From NCBI GenBank assembly GCA_030433355.1, contig JAUIMG010000001.1:186001-250000 (forward strand): 64,000 nucleotides of DNA, read 5' to 3'. Of this stretch, positions 1 to 7,776 are shown one piece after another. The DNA comes from Bacteroidia bacterium (GTDB lineage Bacteria > Bacteroidota > Bacteroidia > Flavobacteriales_E > Vicingaceae). Positions within the stretch are counted from its first letter, which is position 1, and each line of letters opens with the position of its first letter. A model generated the notes under the pieces. It was given only the letters and a program-made list of their open reading frames with translations. It was not told the origin of the DNA and made no database searches. The position numbers were made by a program, and so were the translations under genes.

Positions 1-1
1 A

Positions 2-1576
2 AAGGCGGCCATCCACGATGCAAATGGAGATTATTTCAAGTCCATTGAAAGTGTATTTAAAGCAATAGATAAATTTGAAGAAGGAAATATCAATAAAAAA
101 CAACTGGCTTTCTCTTATTTACAGCTAGGCTCTAGTTATTTATATATTAACTTTCTTGATAAGGCAGAAAACTATTACAGATTAGCAGAAAACTATTTCA
201 ATGACTTAAATGATACCCTTGGGGCAGCTATTAGTCGTTCTAATATGGCTTTAGTTGAGATTGAAAGAGAAAACTACACCAAAGCTATCGTGCTGCTAAA
301 AGGATCATTAGATGAAATAGTTGCTAGTGATAGACATTCTACCATTTCTTATGCTTTCCAATCCATTTCAGAAGTTTTTTTAGAGCTAAATCAAGTCGAT
401 AGCGCAGCTTTTTATCTGGATAAAGCAAGTAAATTAAATAAGACATTGGGGTATACTTATGGATTAGGAATGGACTATTATCTTAAATCAAACATCTTCT
501 TAAAAAGGAATAACAACGATTCTGCTATATTTTATGGATTGAAAGCATATGAGATTTTAGAAAAAGAAAGTGAGTACGATATTCTAAATAAGCTGACTCT
601 TCAATTAGCTGAAGAGTATAAGAATCAAAAAAATTACGCTCAAAGCATCTTGTTTTATGAGAAAAACAAGCAGATTGATAAAACTTTAAGAGAAGAAAAC
701 AAAAAGATAAATGAACTTATTCAGACAGAAAATGCAAATCTTGAAAAAGCAAAATATGAATTAAAGCTTTTAAAAGAGAAAAAGAGAATACAGGAATTTG
801 AAAATAAACGAAAACAAGAAAGATACAATAGAGCTGCTATCATTGCAGCAATATCCATAATTCTACTAATACTGAGTCTTTACATACTTTACAGGAATAG
901 AGTATTAACAAAGGAGCTAAAAACACAAAAAGATCTAATTAGCAGTGAACTTGAGATGAAGAGGTCATTGTTAAGTGAAATTCATCATCGAGTAAAAAAT
1001 AATCTACAAATTATTTCTAGTATGCTCAGCATACAATCTCAATACATCAAAGATGAACGATTTGACAAAATAATTCGCGAATGCAGGACTAGAATAGTTT
1101 CCATGTCTTTAATTCACGAAAGTCTTTACAAAAGAGAAAGTGATGAAAAATCGATATTTAGTCAATACATTAAAGAGTTAATTCCTCAATTAGTAGAAAC
1201 CTATCAGGTTGATGAAAACAATATAAAGCTAAATCTTGAAGTTGACGAATTTGAACTCTCTTTGGACGACTCGGTTCCTTGTGGTCTTCTTATTAATGAA
1301 ATTATAAGCAATTCATTAAAACATGCATTCAAAGAAATGTCAAAAGGAGAAATAATTCTTAAAATGACAAAAAACGCAAGTTATATCGAATTGTATATTT
1401 CAGATAATGGTGTTGGATTAGATAAAACAATCATCCCCGAAGAACATGACTCTTTTGGGTTTTTATTAATTAATTCGCTTATCAAACAGTTAGGTGCAAA
1501 AATGACTGTTAAGAATGAAACAGGATTATCTTACACTATCCGATGGAGGTTTCATTCAGATAAGCTATTAAGCTAA
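2..1576 (+). CDS. TPR sensor histidine kinase, HisKA_2 type (5' end outside window)
   Basis: The frame is open from base 2 with no stop, so the gene begins left of the window and the ATG at 245 is internal. The visible N-terminal part is a helical TPR-like array. A coiled coil (about 690-830) and one membrane segment (about 835-895) follow. A HisKA_2 dimerisation and phosphotransfer region then carries HHRVKNN, encoded near 983-1003. The ATPase domain has an N box (NEIISNSLKHAF) and a G box (DNGVG). Proteins of this build usually sense through the TPR part and phosphorylate a partner response regulator. None lies beside it here, so its target is unknown. The next gene starts 1 base after the stop, so they may be cotranscribed. 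Family assignment is firm; signal and partner are not. Confidence 0.9.
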   Translation, partial: KAAIHDANGDYFKSIESVFKAIDKFEEGNINKKQLAFSYLQLGSSYLYINFLDKAENYYRLAENYFNDLNDTLGAAISRSNMALVEIERENYTKAIVLLKGSLDEIVASDRHSTISYAFQSISEVFLELNQVDSAAFYLDKASKLNKTLGYTYGLGMDYYLKSNIFLKRNNNDSAIFYGLKAYEILEKESEYDILNKLTLQLAEEYKNQKNYAQSILFYEKNKQIDKTLREENKKINELIQTENANLEKAKYELKLLKEKKRIQEFENKRKQERYNRAAIIAAISIILLILSLYILYRNRVLTKELKTQKDLISSELEMKRSLLSEIHHRVKNNLQIISSMLSIQSQYIKDERFDKIIRECRTRIVSMSLIHESLYKRESDEKSIFSQYIKELIPQLVETYQVDENNIKLNLEVDEFELSLDDSVPCGLLINEIISNSLKHAFKEMSKGEIILKMTKNASYIELYISDNGVGLDKTIIPEEHDSFGFLLINSLIKQLGAKMTVKNETGLSYTIRWRFHSDKLLS

Positions 1577-1577
1577 A

Positions 1578-3302
1578 ATGAATCTTAAAAATTTACTTCT
1601 TTACCTCCTTATATTACTAGGTTTAGTATTTATTTATAAGCATAGTTTAAACTATGATTTTACCCATTGGGACGACTATGAGCAAGTAGTTGAAAACTTA
1701 AACATCCATAACCTTAGTTTCTCAAAGACTGCAGAAATATTTAGTTCTACTACAGTTGGCATGTACCAGCCTATTACAACATTTATTTATGCGATTATCT
1801 ACAAAATTGCAGGTTCAGACGCATTTAACTTTCACTTGGCATCCTTAGTATTTCATTGGCTTAACTGTATTCTACTTATTCAATTATTACGATTTTTCAA
1901 ACTAGATTTTATTCCTACTACTATAGCGGCAACTCTTTTTGCCTTTCATCCAATGCAGGTTGAAAGTGTTGCTTGGGTATCGGCTTTTAGCACTTTGACT
2001 TTTACTTTTTTTAGCTTAACGAGTATTTTATTTTTTATTCATAAAAAAGGTAGTAATTCCAAATATTGGCTTTCCCTCACCTTCTTTCTTTTAGCATGCC
2101 TCAGTAAGTCTGCAGCGGTTTTTCTACCAGTATTTCTACTATTCCTATTGCATACTAATCCTTTTCATATCAAGAAAAAGGAAGTTGCTCTAATGGTTCC
2201 CTTTTTCTTAATCTCTTTTGCCTTTGGAATTATTACCATTCTAAGCAGAGAATCAGCAGGTCACTTGAGTGATATTTCTCAAAGTTTTAGTCTTTTTGAA
2301 AGAGTTTTTCTTGTTTCGCATTCTTATCTTTTTTACTGCACAAAATTTATATTGCCTTTTGATCTATCTGCATTCTATTCTTTCCCAGATGCAGAGCCAA
2401 CTCTACCAATACTTTATTACTTGAGTCCCATTGCAATAGCTTTTCTTTTATATGCTATTTGGAAGCTTAGAGAGAAAAAAGAAATAATTATTGGCTTTGC
2501 ATTGTATACTTTATCTCTGCTTCTTGTTCTCCAAATAATTCCTGTGGGTAGTCAAATTACCACAGATAGATACATTTATTTCCCAATGATTGGGATATTA
2601 TTAGCCTTTATTCCTTTACTCAAGTTGATAAATAATAAATTAAGCTATATCCTTCTTTTAGTGCCAGCCTTTCTTGCTTTCAAAAGTCACCATAGAACTA
2701 AAGTTTGGGAAAATGATAAAACTTTATGGACAGATGTTATCAATAAAAATGCAGATGTTCCACAAGCATATAACAACCTTGCCTCTTTTGAGCTAGAGGA
2801 AAACAACTTGGAAAAGGCTTTATTAAATGTAAATAAGGCAATAATACTAAAGCCAAATTATGCGGATGCTATTGCAAATAGAGGAAATATTTATAGTCAA
2901 ATAGGGCAAAATGATTTAGCTTTTAAAGATTTTGAAAAAGCTATTCAATTAAAGCCACATGCGGATGCATATTTTAACAGAGGCAACCTTTACACGCAAA
3001 CTGCTCAATTTAATAAAGCAGTAAATGACTATTCGCAGAGCATTAAATTAAAAGCTAGTCCAGATGCATTTACCAACAGAGCATTTTGTTATTTGCAGCT
3101 AAATAATGAAAGGAATGCACTGCAAGATTTAAATTTTACCATACAACAGTATCCAAAATTTTCTTCAGCTTACTATCTGCGTGGAATGTTATTCATTAAG
3201 AAAAAGAAGAAGATAGAAGCTTGCCAAAACTTATCCAAAGCTTCAGAATTAGGAAACAAACAAGCTAAGGAAGCGATAAGTAAATTTTGTCAAAACAATT
3301 AG
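1578..3302 (+). CDS. GT-C-type membrane glycosyltransferase-like protein with C-terminal TPRs
   Basis: This is a polytopic membrane protein of 574 residues. The first helix is followed by an acidic pair in WDDYEQ (residues 31-36), the usual position of the catalytic acidic residue in GT-C glycosyltransferases that use lipid-linked sugars. HPMQVESVAW at about residue 124 is typical of the TMTC/PMT-like bacterial group. About ten hydrophobic segments run to residue 375. After that come three to four TPR units (about 390-570) with the usual alanine, glycine and tyrosine spacing. By analogy it would transfer a sugar to proteins outside the membrane. The substrate is unknown and activity is unproven. 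It starts 1 base after the upstream kinase gene. Confidence 0.75.
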   Translation: MNLKNLLLYLLILLGLVFIYKHSLNYDFTHWDDYEQVVENLNIHNLSFSKTAEIFSSTTVGMYQPITTFIYAIIYKIAGSDAFNFHLASLVFHWLNCILLIQLLRFFKLDFIPTTIAATLFAFHPMQVESVAWVSAFSTLTFTFFSLTSILFFIHKKGSNSKYWLSLTFFLLACLSKSAAVFLPVFLLFLLHTNPFHIKKKEVALMVPFFLISFAFGIITILSRESAGHLSDISQSFSLFERVFLVSHSYLFYCTKFILPFDLSAFYSFPDAEPTLPILYYLSPIAIAFLLYAIWKLREKKEIIIGFALYTLSLLLVLQIIPVGSQITTDRYIYFPMIGILLAFIPLLKLINNKLSYILLLVPAFLAFKSHHRTKVWENDKTLWTDVINKNADVPQAYNNLASFELEENNLEKALLNVNKAIILKPNYADAIANRGNIYSQIGQNDLAFKDFEKAIQLKPHADAYFNRGNLYTQTAQFNKAVNDYSQSIKLKASPDAFTNRAFCYLQLNNERNALQDLNFTIQQYPKFSSAYYLRGMLFIKKKKKIEACQNLSKASELGNKQAKEAISKFCQNN

Positions 3303-3343
3303 AGATATACACTGCTTTAATAAAGGTAATTTTGAAATGATTT

Positions 3344-6300
3344 ATGAAGATACCTGAATTAAAAGAGCGTTATAAAAATGACGATAGACTTGTAGAGTTA
3401 AGTAAAAGGTTTAAAGATGCTCAAATCTCTCATGTTCATATGCACGGAGGATCAGGGAGCTTAAATGCTTTTTTAGCTTATGGTTTATCTAAAAACATTC
3501 CTATACATCAGTTTATCATTCTGAACGATAAAGAAGAAGCTGCATATTTTCTAAATGATTTAGAAGCTCTTGTTGGAGAAAGAGCTCTTTTTTTCCCCCC
3601 TTCCTATAAAAGAGCCTATGAACTGGAAGAGACAGATAATGCAAATATTCAATTAAGAGCAGAAGTTCTAAATAAAGTAAGCGCTAGAGAGCAACAATAT
3701 TTTATAGTAACCTATCCTGAAGCCATCACTGAATTCGTTCTATCAGAAAAAAATCTTCAAAAGAATACGCTTGAAATAAATGTTGGTGATGAATTAGGCA
3801 TTGATTTTCTGATTGAAACACTAAATGCTTTTGGCTTTGAAAGAGTAGATTTTGTAGGAGAACCAGGAGAGTTTTCCGTTAGAGGAGGAATTGTAGATAT
3901 TTATTCTTTTGCAAATAGCAGGCCTTACAGATTAGAACTTTTCGGAGATGATATTGAGTCGATTAGACTATTTGACCCAGGCTCACAGTTGTCTGTAAAA
4001 ACCTTAGAGCAGATTGCAATACTACCCAATGTGCAAGAAAAAATATCGGAAGAAGCTAGGGTTTCTATCTTTGATTATCTGCCTGCAAATACTCTATTTT
4101 GGTTTAAAAACTTTGTAGCTTGCAGAGATAAAATTGACAAATCATTCCAAATAGCGAAAGAGAAATATGATAATTTAAAGACTGCAACAAAACATTCTAG
4201 TCCTGAAGAACTCTATTTGTCTAAAGACGAATTCATTTCTAAATCTTTACGACTAAATACAATTGAAACGAATAAGCAAGCCTATTTCAAGATAGACTAT
4301 GAGTTAAAAATCAATAGTAAGGCGCAGCCAAGTTTCAATAAAAATTTCGACTTATTAAGTCAGCAACTAAACAAGAACAAATCCAATGGTATTGAGAATA
4401 TTATTGTTGCTAACAATACCAAGCAAATTGAAAGATTGTATTCCATTTTTGAGGATATTGAAAAAGAACTGCATGTAGAAACCATGCTCTTATCTATCCA
4501 CGAAGGCTTTAGTGATTTAGATCAAAAACTTGCTGTATATACGGACCATCAGATTTTTAACAGATACCATAGATTTAGACTAAAAGAAAGCTTTAAACAA
4601 AAAGACCAAGCAATCACTTTAAAAGAACTTCACAATTTAGTTCCTGGTGATTTTATTACCCATATTGATCATGGAGTTGGAAAGTTTTCAGGTTTAGAAA
4701 AAATAAAAGTAGATGGCAAAGAACAAGAAGCAATAAGAATCTTGTATAAGAACCAAGATATTTTATACATCAGTATACATTCTTTGCATCGTATATCCAA
4801 ATTTGTAAGTAAAGATGGAACCCCTCCATCTATAGATAAATTAGGCTCAGATAGTTGGAAAAAGCTAAAGCAGAAGACAAAGAAAAATGTAAAAGCAATA
4901 GCCTATGATTTAATTAAGCTCTATGCTGAGAGGAAATCAAAAAAAGGATTTCAATTTGCTCCTGACACCTATTTACAAAATGAATTGGAGGCTTCCTTTT
5001 TGTATGAAGATACCCCAGATCAGTACAAAGCAACGCAAGATGTAAAAGCCGATTTGGAATCAGAAACCCCAATGGATAGATTGGTTTGTGGCGATGTAGG
5101 ATTTGGAAAAACGGAAATAGCAGTAAGAGCTGCCTTCAAAGCGGTAACAGATAGTAAACAAGTTGCCATCTTAGTTCCAACCACCATTCTAGCTTGGCAA
5201 CATTATCAGACTTTTAAAAATAGATTAAAAGACTTCCCTGCCAAGGTCGATTATATCAATCGATTTAAAACAGCGAAACAGCAAAAAGAAACGCTTAAAA
5301 AATTAGAGACTGGGGAAATTGACATTTTAATTGGAACGCACCGCATTGTGGGCAAGGATGTGAAATTCAAAGATTTGGGCTTAATGATAGTAGACGAAGA
5401 GCAAAAATTTGGAGTAGGTGTAAAGGATAAATTGAAGACAATGAAGGTTAATGTAGATACTTTGACTTTAACTGCAACACCAATTCCAAGAACGCTTCAG
5501 TTCTCATTAATGCAAGCTCGAGATCTTTCTATTATAAATACCCCTCCTCCAAATAGACAACCTATATTAACCGAAGTCCACACTTTTAGTGAACCGCTTA
5601 TTCGAGATGCTATTCAATATGAAATTAGCAGAGGTGGGCAAGTATTCTTTATCCACAATAGAGTTCAAAATATAAAAGAAGTAGCCGGAATGATTCAACG
5701 TTTAGTTCCTGATTCAAGAGTTTTAATTGGACATGGACAAATGAAAGGCGATGAATTAGAAGAGAAGATGATGTCATTTATCAATGGAGATTTTGATGTA
5801 TTGGTTGCAACAACCATTATTGAAAGTGGGCTTGACATTCCAAATGCCAACACCATAATCATTAACAACGCCAACAATTTTGGTTTAAGTGATTTACATC
5901 AAATGAGAGGGAGGGTTGGTAGGTCTAATAAGAAAGCGTTCTGCTATCTGCTTGCTCCTCCAATGGTTTCATTAACTCCTGAAGCAAGAAAAAGGCTGCA
6001 AGCTCTTGAGCAATTCTCTGACTTAGGAAGTGGTTTTCAGATTGCAATGAAAGATTTGGATATCAGAGGAGCAGGAAATTTATTAGGAGCAGAACAAAGT
6101 GGTTTTATTTCTGAAATAGGATTTGAAACTTATCAGAAGATTTTAAATGAAGCTATTCAAGAACTAAAGGAAACAGAATTTAAAGATTTGTACAAGGATG
6201 AAGAAGTAGAATTTGTAGAAGACTGTCAAATAGAAACAGACTTAGAGATATTGATTCCCGATGAATATGTGAGCAGTGTAGCTGAAAGAATTAATCTATA

Positions 6301-6685
6301 TAAAGAATTAGATAGTATAGATAAGGAAGAAAGTCTGAGAAAGTTTGAAGAAGAACTCATAGACCGTTTTGGACCAATCCCGCCTGCTGTTCAAGAAATG
6401 ATTAGAGCGGTTCAGTTGAGATGGGTAGCAAAAGATATTGGATTGGAAAAAGTGGTACTAAAGCAAAATAAATTGATTTGCTACTTTGTTTCTAATCAGG
6501 ATTCCCCTTATTATCAATCGCCTATTTTTACTAATGTACTACAGTACATACAGCAAAACCCAAATAAGGGCAAACTAAAAGAGCGAAAGGAAAAACTAAG
6601 CCTAGTTTACGAAAACATAAATTCTATAAACGGAGCTTTAGAGTTATTGAATGAGTTGGTATTGAAAGAGAAAGCCATTCCATAA
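3344..6685 (+). CDS. mfd: transcription-repair coupling factor Mfd
   Basis: Mfd removes RNA polymerase stalled at DNA damage and recruits UvrA. The 1113-residue length is normal. The N-terminal part has the UvrB-homology modules. A CarD-like RNA polymerase interaction domain lies around residues 430-510 (PGDFITHIDHGVGKFSG). The RecG-like motor has Walker A GDVGFGKTE at about 581-592, DEEQ at about 684, motif III TATPIPRT, and motif VI with QMRGRVGR. The C-terminal TRCF domain (about 960-1060) is present. The start is the only ATG in a suitable place. It converges with the permease gene at 11727-12968, and the cassette array sits in between. Confidence 0.98.
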   Translation: MKIPELKERYKNDDRLVELSKRFKDAQISHVHMHGGSGSLNAFLAYGLSKNIPIHQFIILNDKEEAAYFLNDLEALVGERALFFPPSYKRAYELEETDNANIQLRAEVLNKVSAREQQYFIVTYPEAITEFVLSEKNLQKNTLEINVGDELGIDFLIETLNAFGFERVDFVGEPGEFSVRGGIVDIYSFANSRPYRLELFGDDIESIRLFDPGSQLSVKTLEQIAILPNVQEKISEEARVSIFDYLPANTLFWFKNFVACRDKIDKSFQIAKEKYDNLKTATKHSSPEELYLSKDEFISKSLRLNTIETNKQAYFKIDYELKINSKAQPSFNKNFDLLSQQLNKNKSNGIENIIVANNTKQIERLYSIFEDIEKELHVETMLLSIHEGFSDLDQKLAVYTDHQIFNRYHRFRLKESFKQKDQAITLKELHNLVPGDFITHIDHGVGKFSGLEKIKVDGKEQEAIRILYKNQDILYISIHSLHRISKFVSKDGTPPSIDKLGSDSWKKLKQKTKKNVKAIAYDLIKLYAERKSKKGFQFAPDTYLQNELEASFLYEDTPDQYKATQDVKADLESETPMDRLVCGDVGFGKTEIAVRAAFKAVTDSKQVAILVPTTILAWQHYQTFKNRLKDFPAKVDYINRFKTAKQQKETLKKLETGEIDILIGTHRIVGKDVKFKDLGLMIVDEEQKFGVGVKDKLKTMKVNVDTLTLTATPIPRTLQFSLMQARDLSIINTPPPNRQPILTEVHTFSEPLIRDAIQYEISRGGQVFFIHNRVQNIKEVAGMIQRLVPDSRVLIGHGQMKGDELEEKMMSFINGDFDVLVATTIIESGLDIPNANTIIINNANNFGLSDLHQMRGRVGRSNKKAFCYLLAPPMVSLTPEARKRLQALEQFSDLGSGFQIAMKDLDIRGAGNLLGAEQSGFISEIGFETYQKILNEAIQELKETEFKDLYKDEEVEFVEDCQIETDLEILIPDEYVSSVAERINLYKELDSIDKEESLRKFEEELIDRFGPIPPAVQEMIRAVQLRWVAKDIGLEKVVLKQNKLICYFVSNQDSPYYQSPIFTNVLQYIQQNPNKGKLKERKEKLSLVYENINSINGALELLNELVLKEKAIP

Positions 6686-6686
6686 A

Positions 6687-6722
6687 TTATAGAGATTCTC
6701 TATAAATTAGCTTTTGTATTTT
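6687..6722 (+). terminator. possible terminator after mfd
   Basis: A 9-bp AT-rich stem (6687-6695 with 6697-6705) directly follows the mfd stop, and a T-rich stretch runs to about 6725. The stem is weak and the T run is interrupted, so this is only a candidate. Confidence 0.4.
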
Positions 6723-6760
6723 TAAGGGATAAAATAAATCTTTTTATGCCTTTACATTAC

Positions 6761-6799
6761 TATCCGATTTTAAACGTTTATAAATGCTTAAAACGGATA
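6761..6799. repeat. inverted repeat between mfd and the cassette array
   Basis: TATCCG-A-TTTTAA (6761-6773) is complementary to TTAAAACGGATA (6788-6799) apart from one bulged A, with a 14-base loop. No T run follows, so it does not look like an ordinary terminator. It may be a remnant of an older cassette end or a second target-site hairpin. The rest of 6686-6904 holds no gene I can support. Confidence 0.5.
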
Positions 6800-6849
6800 A
6801 AGTATTGGAAATAAGTATTTTAACAAAAATAAACTCAAAATGTATAATG

Positions 6850-6892
6850 CCGATATAGTACACTAGTGTAACATATCGGTACGTTGGCAAAC
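6850..6892 (+). repeat. left boundary hairpin of the cassette array
   Basis: CCGATAT (6850-6856) pairs with ATATCGG (6873-6879), and the perfect palindrome TACACTAGTGTA (6859-6870) sits inside. It is followed by CGTTGGC, which also appears at the start of the second cassette. GTTGGCAAAC (6883-6892) is the exact reverse complement of GTTTGCCAAC at 7608-7617. The hairpin probably marks the target or residual recombination site to the left of the first cassette. Unlike the two other repeat ends it has no GCCAAC arm upstream. Confidence 0.6.
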
Positions 6893-6904
6893 ATTAGAAA
6901 ATAG

Positions 6905-7603
6905 ATGGCGGAACCAAGTATAACAGATTGGATTAGTAGTATCGGAACATTGATTGGAATTCCAACCGCTGCTTGGGGAATTATCAAACTTTTCAGAAAA
7001 AATAAGGAGCAAGAAAGAAAACTTAACTCCTTGGAATCATTAGCGACTGCTCAGAACGAAGTAGTCTTAAAAATGGGCGAACAAATAGAAGAACTATCAA
7101 GACAAACTTCAGAGTTTCAATATCAGACGGAGTTAATGAAGGAGGCTAATGAGATAACGAGGTTAAGCCTAGAAATTCAAAATAAGAACTACTTAAAGAG
7201 TGCAGAAACAGAAGCTCAGAAACTTGAACTTCAAAAGATTGAAAGACTCTCAGCAATTAAACCTCATTTTACATTTTCAGGTGGTAGTTCCAACCCTTCA
7301 GGATTTACTGTACGACTGCTAAACAAAGGAAATACTGCCAAAGAAATCTCTCTTAAGCTAATTGGTAATGAATTTATTTCCTTTAGGCAAATAGACCCTA
7401 CAAAGGAGTTTGACAAAAATGAAAAGCTTGAAATTAATGGGAATGCAAACCCTGAGAAGACTTACTTTAATTCGAACCAAGTACCATTTGAGTTAGAGTT
7501 AACCTTCTCCGATATTGATGGAAATAAATATCAGCAAATTTTATCTCGGAAACAGAACAGCTATAAAGTTTCTAATCCTGAATTGACTGATGAAAAAAAA
7601 TAA
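6905..7603 (+). CDS. cassette-borne hypothetical membrane/coiled-coil protein
   Basis: I do not recognise this 232-residue protein. Residues 7-28 form one hydrophobic N-terminal segment (ISSIGTLIGIPTAAWGII) followed by basic residues, suggesting a single membrane anchor with the rest in the cytoplasm. Residues 33-120 are a long charged, glutamine-rich coiled coil. Residues 125-225 look like a beta-rich, immunoglobulin-like domain (KPHFTFSGGSSNPSG onward, then GNTAKEISLKL). It is the only gene of the first cassette. The start ATG lies 22 bases after the cassette boundary, and the stop precedes the terminal repeat by only a few bases. The function is unknown; a sensor or effector for a membrane-linked process is conceivable but not shown. 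Confidence 0.75.
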   Translation: MAEPSITDWISSIGTLIGIPTAAWGIIKLFRKNKEQERKLNSLESLATAQNEVVLKMGEQIEELSRQTSEFQYQTELMKEANEITRLSLEIQNKNYLKSAETEAQKLELQKIERLSAIKPHFTFSGGSSNPSGFTVRLLNKGNTAKEISLKLIGNEFISFRQIDPTKEFDKNEKLEINGNANPEKTYFNSNQVPFELELTFSDIDGNKYQQILSRKQNSYKVSNPELTDEKK

Positions 7604-7607
7604 AAAC

Positions 7608-7743
7608 GTTTGCCAACAATGGCTAAGAAAACATAGGGGCTGCGGTGCAGCCCGAAACGGTGGATTTCCTTACTTTGTTCTTGTCTCGGTCGACAAGAAC
7701 GCAGCTCGAAATCCCCTACGTTTCTTAGCCGGAACGTTGGCGG
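7608..7743 (+). repeat. attC-like structured repeat ending cassette 1
   Basis: The outer arm GTTTGCCAAC (7608-7617) faces CGTTGGC (7735-7741). GGCTAAGAAAAC (7621-7632) pairs with GTTTCTTAGCC (7720-7730). GGATTTC (7662-7668) pairs with GAAATCC (7708-7714). GTTCTTGTC (7677-7685) pairs with GACAAGAAC (7692-7700). A side hairpin, GGGCTGC with GCAGCCC, lies at 7637-7653. The whole forms one long imperfect hairpin, richer in GC than its surroundings. A small minus-strand reading frame over it is not a gene. Confidence 0.75.
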
Positions 7744-7776
7744 TCATGCTAAAAAAATAACCGAGAAATAGAATTA

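Noticed and set aside
245-1576. ATG at 245 as the start of the histidine kinase
   Set aside because: The frame is open to base 2 with TPR-like sequence upstream, so the gene is cut by the window edge.
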